64,000 nucleotides of DNA from Streptomyces lydicus (GCF_001729485.1 NZ_CP017157.1:2294001-2358000); one strand, 5' to 3'. Counted from the first letter of the stretch, positions 51,055 to 58,603 are shown. Numbers and translations: made by a program. Notes: generated by a model from the sequence alone, not told the origin.

Positions 51055-52512
51055 TCACACGCCCCGGCTGACCGAGCTCATGTTGAAGTCCGGGATCCGT
51101 AGCGGCGGCATCGCGGCCCGGGTGAAGTAGTCGCTCCACTCGCGCGGCAGGGTCCGCTCCGTACGGCCCGCCTCGGCCGCCCGGGACAGCAGGTCCACCG
51201 GCGACTCGTTGAACCGGAAGTTGTTGACCTCGCCGGTCACCTCGCCGTTCTCGACCAGATAGACGCCGTCCCGGGTCAGCCCGGTCAGCAGCAGCGTCGC
51301 CGGGTCGACCTCGCGGATGTACCACAGGCAGGTCAGCAGCAGCGCGGGGCCGTCGTGCCCGGCGTCCGCCACCATCTCCTCCAGCGAGCGGGAACCGCCG
51401 CCCTCCAGAAGGAGGTTGTCGATTCCGGGCGCCACCGGCAGGCCGGTCAGCCCGGCGGTGTGCCGGGTGGTCAGCAGCCGGTTGAGCACGCCCTCGCGCA
51501 CCCAGTCGGTGGCCGTCAGCGGCAGCCCGTTGTCGAAGACCGACGCGTCGTCCCCGGAGGAGTGCGCGAGCACGAACGGCGCGCACTCCAGACCGGGCGC
51601 CCGCGGGTCGCTGCGCAGCGTCAGCGGCAGTGCGCTCAGCCGCTCGCCCAGCCGGGTGCCGGCGCCGGGGCGGCCGGCGTCACCGCCGTCACCGTCGGCC
51701 GGCCTGGAGAAGACCGTACGGCCCTCGGCGGCGTCCCGGGCGCCGGATGACCACAGCTGGTAGATCAGCAGGTCGGCGACGGCGGTGGGCGGCAGCAGCG
51801 TCTCGTAGCGCCCCGCCGGCAGCTCGACCCGCCGCTCGGCCCAGCCCAGCCGCCGGCCCAGCTCGGCGTCCAGCTCCCGCGGGTCGACGTCGGTGAAGTC
51901 GCGGGTGGCGCGGCCGGTCCAGGCCGAGCGGGGGACGGTGCCGTCGGTGCCCGGGGCCTTGGCGTTCAGCTCCAGGGTCCCGGTGGGCTGGTCGTGCCGC
52001 AGCCGCAGCCCGGTCGAGGTGCCCAGGTACGACGAGACGACGCCGTGGTGGGCGAAGCCGTACAGCTCGCGGCCGCCGGAGCGGGCGGCGCGGAAGGACT
52101 CGCCGAGGGCCGGGGCGAAGGCGGCGAAGACGTCGGAGGAGGTCTCCGCGGGCGCGTCGGTGAAGTCGGCGGACGCCTTCCCGCCGCCGACCAGCGGCTG
52201 GGCGTCCTCGGCGGGTCCCGCGCCCCGCGCGGCCGCCTCGGCGGCCCGTACCAGCGGCTCCAGGTCGTCCTTGGTCACCGCCGAGCGCGAGACCACGCCG
52301 GAGGCGGTGCCCTCCGCGCCGTTCACGGTCGCCACCACCGTCAGGGTCCGGCCGCGGGTGACGCCGTTGGTGGTGAGGGCGTTGCCCGCCCAGCGCAGGT
52401 TGGCGGTGGAGTGCTCGTCGGCGATGACCGCGCAGCCGTCGGCGCGGGACAGCTCCAGGGCCCGCTCGACGATCTCGTGCGGTGCGGTGCTGCGGGAACT
52501 GCGCGGGCTCAT
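51055..52512 (-). CDS. tldE: TldE/PmbA-type metalloprotease partner
   Basis: A 485-residue protein of the TldD/TldE family. It has the N-terminal alpha/beta part (EIVERALELSRADGCAVIADEHSTANLRWAGNALTTN) and the C-terminal barrel with LPLTATDWVREGVLNRLLTTRHTAG and NLLLEGGGSRSLEEMV, then DGVYLVENGEVTGEVNNFRFNESPVDLLSRA. It lacks the HExxxH motif of TldD, as expected for the non-catalytic partner. The ATG at 52512 overlaps the TGA of the displaced tldD end in an ATGA. The AGGAGG site for this start lies inside the duplicated tldD fragment. TldD/TldE cleaves unfolded peptides, including RiPP leaders in other bacteria. Confidence 0.9.
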   Translation of the reverse strand: MSPRSSRSTAPHEIVERALELSRADGCAVIADEHSTANLRWAGNALTTNGVTRGRTLTVVATVNGAEGTASGVVSRSAVTKDDLEPLVRAAEAAARGAGPAEDAQPLVGGGKASADFTDAPAETSSDVFAAFAPALGESFRAARSGGRELYGFAHHGVVSSYLGTSTGLRLRHDQPTGTLELNAKAPGTDGTVPRSAWTGRATRDFTDVDPRELDAELGRRLGWAERRVELPAGRYETLLPPTAVADLLIYQLWSSGARDAAEGRTVFSRPADGDGGDAGRPGAGTRLGERLSALPLTLRSDPRAPGLECAPFVLAHSSGDDASVFDNGLPLTATDWVREGVLNRLLTTRHTAGLTGLPVAPGIDNLLLEGGGSRSLEEMVADAGHDGPALLLTCLWYIREVDPATLLLTGLTRDGVYLVENGEVTGEVNNFRFNESPVDLLSRAAEAGRTERTLPREWSDYFTRAAMPPLRIPDFNMSSVSRGV

Positions 52513-52838
52513 CGACCGGCCTCCTGAGTCGTGTTCAAGATGTTCACGCCCTCGAACAGGGCCGAGGGGCAGCCGTGCGAGACGGCCGCGACCTGCCCCG
52601 GCTGGGCCTTGCCGCAGTTGAAGGCGCCGCCCAGCACATAGGTGTCGGGGCCGCCGACCGCGCTCATCGAGCCCCAGAAGTCGGTGGTGCTCGCCTGGTA
52701 GGCGACATCGCGCAGCTGCCCGGCCAGCCGCCCGTTCTCGATCCGGAAGAACCGCTGGCCGGTGAACTGGAAGTTCACCGGGGGAGCGGAGGGCATACCC
52801 CTGTAAAGGTCATCTGCGCAGGTCAGGCGGCTATTCAT
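52509..52838 (-). pseudogene. displaced 3' fragment of tldD, chimeric at its 5' end
   Basis: The reading frame from 52838 begins with foreign sequence (MNSRLTCADDLYRGMPSAP) and from 52775 on equals the last 88 codons of tldD. It keeps the native end QEAGR followed by TGA, which overlaps the tldE start. It cannot encode TldD activity because the N-terminal and HExxxH parts are missing. The fragment probably represents the original tldD 3' end, pushed away by the insertion. A short chimeric protein might still be translated. Confidence 0.88.
52513..52775 (-). repeat. 263-bp direct repeat, copy 1 (tldE side)
   Basis: Base-by-base identical to 58611-58873 at a constant offset of 6098. The flanks differ immediately on both sides. 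It contains the last part of tldD. Confidence 0.97.
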
Positions 52839-52962
52839 GGGCTACCCTCAATCCCTGTTCATACCGGTTCAAACCGGACTGTGCGGGGTCTGGTGATGAC
52901 TTGGCGTCGACTTGGAGGGAGCTTATCGACCAACCTTCGGGCTGTTCCCATAGACAGAGAAG

Positions 52963-52989
52963 GACCCGCCAATGTGGTGTTGGCGGGTC
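52963..52989 (-). terminator. terminator-like hairpin inside the acquired segment
   Basis: Perfect 10-bp arms, GACCCGCCAA and TTGGCGGGTC, with a 7-nt loop. On the minus strand it is followed by a T-rich run (CTTCTCTGTCT), so it probably ends minus-strand transcription. No clear minus-strand gene lies just upstream of it, which suggests that one was deleted. Confidence 0.7.
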
Positions 52990-53285
52990 GTGGCGTCGTC
53001 CCCTCGGCCGCGTCACTTAAAGGGTGGAGGCTGGCGCGTGCGGTGTAGAGGCGGCGGCGTGGCCGGCGGGGCCGGAGCCGACGACGATGCCCTCGCGCAC
53101 GTCGCTGCTGTGGTCGGGGTCCGGGCACTGCCTGCAAGGTCAAAAATCCACCGGCCAGTGCCTCGTAGGCACTTGTTAAACAGCAAATCTAACCCAAATG
53201 GTCTTCTGGTATACGACTCGGGTGGCGTGGTCGATGAACGCGCCCATACGATCTCAGCTATCGGCTCGTGGTTTGGGAGGTAGTA

Positions 53286-53732
53286 ATGCTGGGCGACCTT
53301 AGATTTTCCGAAGAACAACAAGAGACGGTTTTCATCGAAGGGTCGATCCTCAGTGTCAGCGCGTCTGACTTTATGCTCGATGCGCCAGCGCGGCGATCTT
53401 CTGCAGGCGGCAGTCATCGTAGAGCGCTAGTCCATGACACAGCAGATGGCCTAACGATTAACTTTAACGGGGACTACCCCGGCGGTGTGAGCATCGTCAA
53501 TGCAAAAATCAACCTGAGCCATGAGAGCGAACCAAACCTTCCCAAGCACGCCTCTGTAGGAGACATCCGACTTATCAAGCACAGAGGTGGTCACGAGGGA
53601 GGGATTATTACATTTGATTCCATCGCGCTTTGGCTTTGCACGGGCTTCACCAGACCCCTGACTGCTGGGGAAGAGTCGGTCGCCACGTGGCAACCGATCC
53701 GCTTGGGAGACGAAGTCAAGGGAACGGCTTAG
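53286..53732 (+). CDS. protein of unknown function in the acquired segment
   Basis: A 148-residue protein, likely from the ATG at 53286 because GGGAGG lies 6-10 nt upstream. It contains VFIEGSILSVSASDFMLDAP, a central LTINFNGDYPGGVSIVNAKINLS and RLIKHRGGHEGGIITFDSIALW. The pattern is of beta strands without membrane spans or Cys pairs. Codon usage is less GC-biased than the chromosome. It is followed 100 bp later by another unknown gene on the same strand. I recognise no family; beta-rich content could suit binding or structural use. Confidence 0.7.
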   Translation: MLGDLRFSEEQQETVFIEGSILSVSASDFMLDAPARRSSAGGSHRRALVHDTADGLTINFNGDYPGGVSIVNAKINLSHESEPNLPKHASVGDIRLIKHRGGHEGGIITFDSIALWLCTGFTRPLTAGEESVATWQPIRLGDEVKGTA

Positions 53733-53832
53733 AGGGCTCCCGGCGGACCGGCTCGCGAATGCCGCAAAGTGACAGATTAGAGACGTTGAATTCGATCCCG
53801 CATAGCGTAATTTTCCGCAAAGGAGAGCAGCG

Positions 53833-54573
53833 TTGACCCGCCACCCACCGGCAATCAAGTCTGTCGTGCCGACCGATGGCGGCGACCTGGACGTAGAATG
53901 GTCAGTTGATGATTTCTTCCCCGACTCTGAATCGCCGGAAAAGGTGCGCATCGACCTGAACGGAAAATTTTTCCGTGAGCTCGAGGGGAGCAGCACGGAA
54001 GTGCAAGTGCCGAAATCGGCGATCTTGGCGCTCGGGGCACCCGAAGTTTCCGTGAGTGTATCGTTCTTTTGGGATGGAAGTCCTTCACAAGAGCTGCAGA
54101 CCACAGCGCCTGCCATCACGGTTAACGGTGGAGCTCCTGCGACAGGGGGAGGACTCCCTCCGCCGCCCAGGGTTCGCATCGACAAGGTGCAGGGGCGGAC
54201 TCTTCACTCCGAGCCAAGTATCACTCTGTCCTGGGCCTCGTTTAACTACAACGACGCCAACATTTTTTGGGGCACCGTATCGCAGTCACCCCAATTCAAG
54301 GTCCACATCCCGCCCCACGGGGACGTTTACCATGGGACGTTCACGACCGACCGACCCCTCCTTGCGGGTGAATTGTACGTCTTCGATTTCCAAGTTCGGA
54401 ACACAATGCTCAGCCCAACGTGGTTTTCCACAAAAGTTGCCGTAAGAGTCCCCGCTAACATCTCGTCTGTACGCAAGTTTATGAAAAGCAGTGGCCTTCC
54501 CGCGTCAACAAATTTGCGTTCATTCGCAGGGTCGGGACAAAGCGTGCGTCAGCTACTGTTCGGGAATGAGTGA
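53833..54573 (+). CDS. protein of unknown function, beta-rich, in the acquired segment
   Basis: A 246-residue protein starting at a TTG (53833) with AAAGGAG upstream. Two beta-sandwich-like halves can be seen: residues 5-95 (IKSVVPTDGGDLDVEWSVDDFF ... VSVSFFWDGSP) and residues 112-215 (VRIDKVQGRTLHSEPSITLSWASF ... LLAGELYVFDFQVRN), joined by a Gly/Pro-rich linker. This fold pattern resembles fibronectin-type III or Ig-like domains, but I would not assign it. A Ser/Arg-rich tail ends it. No signal peptide, so it is probably cytosolic. It probably forms an operon with the gene at 53286. Confidence 0.68.
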   Translation: MTRHPPAIKSVVPTDGGDLDVEWSVDDFFPDSESPEKVRIDLNGKFFRELEGSSTEVQVPKSAILALGAPEVSVSVSFFWDGSPSQELQTTAPAITVNGGAPATGGGLPPPPRVRIDKVQGRTLHSEPSITLSWASFNYNDANIFWGTVSQSPQFKVHIPPHGDVYHGTFTTDRPLLAGELYVFDFQVRNTMLSPTWFSTKVAVRVPANISSVRKFMKSSGLPASTNLRSFAGSGQSVRQLLFGNE

Positions 54574-54769
54574 GGTTTTCGCATCGCTGCGCGGCATGTT
54601 CCATGCCGTGCAGCAGCTGAGCGCGTGGAATGGGGCGTGACCTCCGCTGGTGTCGAGCGGCTGGCCCTACCGCGCGCCGTGTGATGCAGGTGGTCGTCTC
54701 AGCTTCTGTGATGCGCCGGGACAACAGGACGGATTTGCGGAGGAGTTGGAAACCTGCTTGGCCGGGCGT

Positions 54770-54937
54770 CTAGCGTTTGAGCACTTTCATCCGTTTGAAG
54801 TGCCCTTCGACGGTGCTCTCGGTGAGCCGTGAGGCCAGCCAGGCGGCCAGGCTGGACGCCTACCGGTCGGGCAGAAGATCGGGCGGGCGAGTTTCGACAT
54901 CCACGAGGTCGGTGCCGGCCCAAAGGGAGATCTAGCG
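54770..54937 (-). pseudogene. remnant of an ISL3-type transposase
   Basis: On the minus strand a broken reading carries LVDVETRPPDLLPDR, typical of the middle of ISL3-family transposases. A stop codon follows, then ASSLAAWLA, and then RLTESTVEGHFKRMKVLKR, the C-terminal end of that family. The join shows that most of the DDE domain is deleted. No inverted repeats are recognisable. It is old decay left by an insertion sequence within the acquired segment. Confidence 0.75.
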
Positions 54938-54970
54938 GTTACTCCTTGGGGCGTGTCTCGCTATGGGGGA

Positions 54971-55813
54971 TCAGCCCGGGAACGCTCTGCGAAGTTCTGC
55001 GCAAACTTCTTCGCTGGTGGGTCTGTCTGCTGGGTTGCGGCGCATCATCTGTTCAATGAGCTTGCCCAGTGAACCCGGTACGGTGATCCGCCTATGTGGC
55101 TGGACCACGATGGCTTGCCGCTGATCCTCTCGGCTGGCGTCGTCCGGATAGGACACGTGACGCCAGCCGGTTGCCGAGATGAAGAACGACGCGCCCAGGG
55201 CGTATACGTCAGCCTCGACAGTCGGCACCGCGGTGCCGGTCTCCAAGACGCTCTGAGAGATCTCGGGCGCTTCGTAGTGGACCAGGCAACCTCGATAGCT
55301 GAAGTCGAATGATTTGGGCACCGCACCGCCCTGAGCCAGCGCCAGGTCGATGAGGGTGGTGCGAGTGGGCCCGATGACGAAGTGGTTGGGCTGGACGTCA
55401 CCGTGCACCCAGCCGGCGTCGTGAAGGTCGGCGAGTGCCAGGGCGCAGGACAATGCCTCTGCAAGGTTGGGGGCGGCCTGGCCGCCGGCTTGGCGGTGGG
55501 GCTCCCACAGGGTGAAGAGGGACTGGCCTTCGTGCCACGGTTGAGCGCTCCACGTTCCCTCCTCCCACTCGCCGCAGTGAATACCGTCGGGGCCGATGAG
55601 CTGGCGAAGGACGGCGGCCTCCCGTGCGGGTGCCAAGGCTGTCCATGCGTGTGTCTGGCTGCGATAACCCAGCTTGACGGCGAAGCGGCCGGCCGCGGTC
55701 TGTACGTCCCAGACGGTGGAGCCCCGCCTGTTGACGACCAGTCGTTTACTCAAGGGACGCACGATGCTTTGGACGTGGTTGGGCAATTCGAAAGGTCCTG
55801 AGCTGGGCATCAT
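54971..55813 (-). CDS. atypical serine/threonine protein kinase-like protein
   Basis: A 280-residue kinase-fold protein. The VAIK-type lysine is in RFAVKLGYRS (K47) and the alpha-C Glu is near E65. The catalytic loop reads WVHGDVQPNHFVI (HGD for HRD, D139 and N143 kept). The metal-binding motif reads LIDLALAQ (D156; DLA for DFG). An APE motif follows (YEAPEIS near 184), with ADVYALGASFFISATGW as subdomain IX and R...NPADRPTSEEV at the end. The key residues for phosphotransfer are thus kept. There is no membrane span or extracellular sensor domain. It lies downstream of a tiny peptide gene and a 13-bp hairpin on the same strand. Target unknown. Confidence 0.85.
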   Translation of the reverse strand: MMPSSGPFELPNHVQSIVRPLSKRLVVNRRGSTVWDVQTAAGRFAVKLGYRSQTHAWTALAPAREAAVLRQLIGPDGIHCGEWEEGTWSAQPWHEGQSLFTLWEPHRQAGGQAAPNLAEALSCALALADLHDAGWVHGDVQPNHFVIGPTRTTLIDLALAQGGAVPKSFDFSYRGCLVHYEAPEISQSVLETGTAVPTVEADVYALGASFFISATGWRHVSYPDDASREDQRQAIVVQPHRRITVPGSLGKLIEQMMRRNPADRPTSEEVCAELRRAFPG

Positions 55814-55831
55814 CCAGTCCTCTCAGCAGCG

Positions 55832-55861
55832 GGGGCCGACCCTCGGTGGAGGGTCGGCCCC
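55832..55861 (-). terminator. strong hairpin between the peptide gene and the kinase gene
   Basis: Perfect 13-bp arms (GGGGCCGACCCTC and GAGGGTCGGCCCC) with a 4-nt loop, in the 73-nt gap between the peptide stop and kinase start. The kinase AGAGGA site lies just beyond it. Such partial terminators set precursor-to-enzyme ratios in many peptide operons. Confidence 0.8.
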
Positions 55862-55886
55862 TTGGGCAGGGGGAGACTACCGGCGG

Positions 55887-56015
55887 TCAGCTGTGGTAGT
55901 CGCGGCCGTCGTCAGAGTCGCCGGTAGGCGGGTTGCCGCCCTTGCCGTCGTCCTCGTCCCCACCACCACACACGGTGGCTCGGCGCTTCAGAGCTTCCTT
56001 GAGGGTCAAGACCAT
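55887..56015 (-). CDS. 42-residue peptide with a basic N-terminal half and an acidic Gly-rich C-terminal half
   Basis: Starts at an ATG with a GAGGAGG site 2-8 nt upstream. The first half is amphipathic and basic (MVLTLKEALKRRATV), then CGGGDEDDGKGGNPP, and TGDSDDGRDYHS. This split between a helical leader-like start and a short variable-looking acidic tail with one Cys, Asp, Thr and Ser is that of a RiPP precursor. It also resembles a small acidic antitoxin-like peptide. No other protein-modifying enzyme than the kinase follows it. It has its own upstream region after a hairpin at 56119-56153. No known family recognised. Confidence 0.6.
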   Translation of the reverse strand: MVLTLKEALKRRATVCGGGDEDDGKGGNPPTGDSDDGRDYHS

Positions 56016-56118
56016 TGCCTCCTCGCGTCACGGGTACAGGGCTTGTCCCGGTACCGTCGTGCAACCGCTCCGGGCGCGGGAGCCCAATTGGGCAAGTCCC
56101 GGCGGGAACGGGTCTTTG

Positions 56119-56153
56119 GCGGTCGCCCGGGTGCCTTGGTTCCGGGCGACCGC
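56119..56153 (-). terminator. terminator hairpin after the small-protein operon
   Basis: Perfect 12-bp arms (GCGGTCGCCCGG and CCGGGCGACCGC) with an 11-nt loop. It lies about 120 bp after the stop of the last small gene (56272) and before the peptide gene, dividing the two transcription units. The rest of the 56016-56271 gap holds no gene. Confidence 0.75.
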
Positions 56154-56271
56154 TTCGCGCTCCCCCCTGCATCTCCCTGCACTTGAAGGGGGAGACGGAG
56201 GCCAGGGGAATTTGTGGGCCTGCCGTGAGGAGCGCGCCCGGCCACAGGTAGCCGGGGGGTCTTCTTGAGAG

Positions 56272-56463
56272 TTATCCGTCTTTCAGGCAGGCGGGGCAAT
56301 TTACGGCCCGCAACCATTGGACGGTCTCGTCCTTGGGATTTCCGGCGCCACACTTTGGGCGGAGGGACTCACCCGCCCACCTCAATTTGTGTACGGTCAT
56401 CACGTCGTCTCCGACCGTGCCTGCCACAGTGTCCGCTTGTTCGCGGCTCTGGGTCCCGTTCAT
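56272..56463 (-). CDS. small protein with a Cys pair motif, operon gene 4
   Basis: A 63-residue protein. TVHKLRWAGESLRPKCGAGNPKDE near the middle and the ending RAVNCPACLKDG give three Cys that could make a partial zinc knuckle. The start codon overlaps the stop of the preceding gene (56460-56463), so translation is coupled. No family recognised. Low Cys number makes metal binding only a possibility. Confidence 0.6.
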   Translation of the reverse strand: MNGTQSREQADTVAGTVGDDVMTVHKLRWAGESLRPKCGAGNPKDETVQWLRAVNCPACLKDG

Positions 56464-56720
56464 GCCAGCCCCCGCCGGCGTACTCGCTGAAGCTTTGCCA
56501 GGGCCTGGAGCTGCCGTGCCTCGTGCTCTGTGCCGGGTCGGAGACGGCTGTAAGGCACGCTCCAGATAAGACCCGTGGGCCGCTCCAGGGTGACCGTCAG
56601 CTGAGAGACGCCGCGGACCATGCCGACCATGGCCCCGTCCTGGTCGTAGACGACCGAGCCTGCCCTGATGTCATCCGGCGACACGAAGAACCTGGCGGAC
56701 TGTGTCCTGGTTGTCGTCAT
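56460..56720 (-). CDS. small protein of unknown function, operon gene 3
   Basis: An 86-residue protein: RFFVSPDDIRAGSVVYDQDGAMVGMV, then SQLTVTLERPTGLIWSVPYSRLRP and a helical, basic end (EARQLQALAKLQRVRRRG). The first part reads like a small beta barrel (SH3-like). It overlaps the genes on both sides by ATGA-type overlaps. Similar short genes are common next to Xre-DUF5753/DUF397 loci in Streptomyces. Function unknown. Confidence 0.65.
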   Translation of the reverse strand: MTTTRTQSARFFVSPDDIRAGSVVYDQDGAMVGMVRGVSQLTVTLERPTGLIWSVPYSRLRPGTEHEARQLQALAKLQRVRRRGLA

Positions 56721-56917
56721 GCCCGGTCCGCCCTTCGGTGTGGGTGGTGCGCGATTTCGTCGTTACAGGTCCGGACCCTGGAGAGGTTTCCCGCGGTACG
56801 GGCTCCTTCGCGCTGGCGGCTCAGGGCGCAGCACACGTCACAGCCATGTACGGGTACGGGTTCCAGTGATGAGTCCGCCAGCACCGGGAGTTCCGCGTCC
56901 CGCTCATTGACCCTCAT
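56717..56917 (-). CDS. small protein of unknown function, operon gene 2
   Basis: A 66-residue protein: a start MRVNERDAELPVLADSSLEP, then PVHGCDVCCALSRQREGA, RTCNDEIAHHPHRRADRA. Four Cys and several His could bind a metal. It overlaps the previous gene by 14 bp and the next by 4 bp. No family recognised; tentative but supported by the overlapping operon structure. Confidence 0.55.
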   Translation of the reverse strand: MRVNERDAELPVLADSSLEPVPVHGCDVCCALSRQREGARTAGNLSRVRTCNDEIAHHPHRRADRA

Positions 56918-57131
56918 TGCGCACCCGCCTCAGCTCGTCCCTCACCCTGGCCAGCAGGGCTCGGTCAGGAGTGGCGAAGGGGAGACCCTGCTCCTGGGAG
57001 GCGGGTGGGCCGTGGGGTGGTTGCCACGTGTCCCAAGTGGGCCGTAGTCGCCGGTACTGCCACGACAGGACCCGTAGGTCCAAGGGGGTCAACTCCTCCC
57101 CCACAGCAGCAGGTTGGGCGTGGGCGCCCAT
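56904..57131 (-). CDS. small protein of unknown function, operon gene 1
   Basis: A 75-residue protein: LTPLDLRVLSWQYRRLRPTWDTWQPPHG near residue 15, then LLARVRDELRRVRNEGQ at the end. It is basic with Trp/Arg-rich centre and no membrane span. It opens the minus-strand operon (57131 to 56272), divergent from the Xre-DUF5753 gene at 57370. Function unknown; a partner role with the regulator is possible but only suggested by position. Confidence 0.6.
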   Translation of the reverse strand: MGAHAQPAAVGEELTPLDLRVLSWQYRRLRPTWDTWQPPHGPPASQEQGLPFATPDRALLARVRDELRRVRNEGQ

Positions 57132-57324
57132 GAGATCATCTCCTTTGCCTGACTGGTCCAGCTACGTTCCCCCCGGGGGTGTGCTGCGCAGTCACTCGTT
57201 GCTCACGCTGTGCGGCTGGCTGAGCGAAAGACTGGTACAGAAATGGGTAGGCTGAGGAGCGTTTCAGCGCCCATCCTGGGCATTGGTCAGGCGGGCATAT
57301 GCGCCGTCCGTTGACCGGCGGAAA

Positions 57325-57360
57325 CGTCACCACTGTGACGCGTGACCAGATTCATGGTCA
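57325..57360 (+). promoter_or_regulatory. operator-like inverted repeats before the Xre gene
   Basis: Two inverted repeats lie end to end: CGTCAC-CACT-GTGACG (57325-57340) and TGACCA-gattca-TGGTCA (57343-57360). They precede the regulator start by about 10 nt and sit between divergent operons, a usual place for an autoregulatory operator. The rest of the 57132-57369 gap shows no gene. Confidence 0.5.
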
Positions 57361-57369
57361 GGGGGACTT

Positions 57370-58215
57370 ATGAGTGGAGAAAAGAGCGCGCCGGGGGGCG
57401 CACAGGGCGCACCCGACCCGCGCCGGATGTTCGCCGAAGAGTGTCGGAGCGCACGGGAGTTGCACCCCAGCCGGCCGCTGACCCAGAGCCAGTTGGCCAA
57501 GATGGCTCGTACGTCAAAAAGCACGATCAGCCGTGTGGAGACGTGCTCGGGCCCGATCCCGGTGGACCTTCCGGCCCTGCTGGATGAGGTATTTGCGACG
57601 GACGGGAAGTTCAAGCGCCTCTACGAAGAGGCCGTGGCCCAGTCGTTCCCCACCTTGTACCGGCGTCGCATGTCGTTGGAGCGGTCTGCGGTCGTGATCC
57701 GTGAGTGGTCGCCAACCATCGTCCCGGGTCTCTTCCAGACGCCTGACTACGCACGGGCGGTGTTCACTGGCGGCGCACCGCGGGCTAGTGGTGACGAGGT
57801 GTCGGCATTCGTTACGAACCGAAGCGCCCGGCGAGCCATACTCAACCGGGACTCGGCTCCGGATGTTCGTGTGGTGCTGTGCGAGTCGGTCATCCGGCGC
57901 TGTTTGTGTCCTCCGGAGGTCATGCACCGGCAGCTTGGAGCCCTGCTCAAGGATGGGGAGCGGCCAACCGTCCGCATCCAGATCCTTCCGTTCGACGCTC
58001 CGGCGCATCTCCTCGCCGACTGGCCCGTAACTCTGCTGACCTCGCCAAGCTATGCGACTACCGTCTGTGTTGAGAACTACCGAACGGTCGGGATCGTCGA
58101 TGATCCCGACAGCGTTCGGACAGCGCTTCGTGCCTACGATGAGCTCACAAGCGACGCCCTTTCGGCACGGGACAGCGCGCGCCTGATCGCTCAGCAGATG
58201 GAGACACTGTCATGA
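57370..58215 (+). CDS. Xre-type regulator with DUF5753 (Scr1 family antitoxin-like)
   Basis: A 281-residue protein. The HTH is PLTQSQLAKMARTSKSTISRVE near residue 37. The DUF5753 domain follows: YRRRMSLERSAVVIREWSPTIVPGLFQTPDYARAVF near residue 97, then ILNRDSAPDVRVVLCESVIRR and TVRIQILPFDAPAHLLADWPVTLL. These proteins occur with DUF397 in hundreds of copies in Streptomyces and are described as toxin-antitoxin-like regulators. The DUF397 gene overlaps its stop (ATGA), and a hairpin terminator follows the pair. Confidence 0.9.
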   Translation: MSGEKSAPGGAQGAPDPRRMFAEECRSARELHPSRPLTQSQLAKMARTSKSTISRVETCSGPIPVDLPALLDEVFATDGKFKRLYEEAVAQSFPTLYRRRMSLERSAVVIREWSPTIVPGLFQTPDYARAVFTGGAPRASGDEVSAFVTNRSARRAILNRDSAPDVRVVLCESVIRRCLCPPEVMHRQLGALLKDGERPTVRIQILPFDAPAHLLADWPVTLLTSPSYATTVCVENYRTVGIVDDPDSVRTALRAYDELTSDALSARDSARLIAQQMETLS

Positions 58216-58412
58216 AGATCGATCCCACCCAGTGGATCAAGTCGAGTTACAGCAGCGCAGAGGGAGGGAACTGCCTGGAGTGGGCGCCTCGTGCGGCAGC
58301 TGGCGTCGTCCCCGTGCGGGACTCCAAGAACCCTGAAGGCCCCACGCTGTGCTTCTCGTCGGACGCTTGGGCGGCCTTTGTCGACGCAATCAACGACGGT
58401 CCTCGCCTCTGA
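58212..58412 (+). CDS. DUF397 domain protein
   Basis: A 66-residue protein with the diagnostic WIKSSYSSAEGGNCLEWAP motif, then VVPVRDSKNPEGPTLCFSSDAWAAFVDAI. DUF397 proteins are the small partners of Xre-DUF5753 regulators; in the studied Scr1/Scr2 pair they act as a toxin-like partner. The ATG overlaps the regulator stop, so the two are made together. Terminator follows. Confidence 0.92.
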   Translation: MKIDPTQWIKSSYSSAEGGNCLEWAPRAAAGVVPVRDSKNPEGPTLCFSSDAWAAFVDAINDGPRL

Positions 58413-58453
58413 CCTGTCCGCTGGCACCCTGCTTCGAAGTTCGGCGCTTTCAC

Positions 58454-58496
58454 CCCCGGCTACCCCGCCAAGTGCGGAGAGTAGCCGGGGTTTCTG
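58454..58496 (+). terminator. terminator after the DUF397 gene
   Basis: 10-bp arms, CCCCGGCTAC and GTAGCCGGGG, followed by TTTCTG. It closes the Xre-DUF397 unit, 42 bp after the stop. Confidence 0.85.
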
Positions 58497-58603
58497 TTGT
58501 GAAGACTGGTGAAGGTGTCGATGAGGATCGGGACGTGGCCCAGGCCGCGGTTCGCTGTGATCGCGTGTCGACCTGGTGCACACTTCCGGCCCCGAGGGCT
58601 ACC

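Noticed and set aside
52858..52880. A tRNA T-arm-like string CCGGTTCAAACCGG near the left repeat, suggesting a tRNA integration site
   Set aside because: No acceptor, D or anticodon arms can be drawn around it; it is only an inverted repeat with a 2-nt centre.
55887..56015. Lasso peptide precursor
   Set aside because: No B (protease) or C (asparagine synthetase-like) gene, and no recognisable leader Thr pattern, so only a general RiPP-like call is kept.
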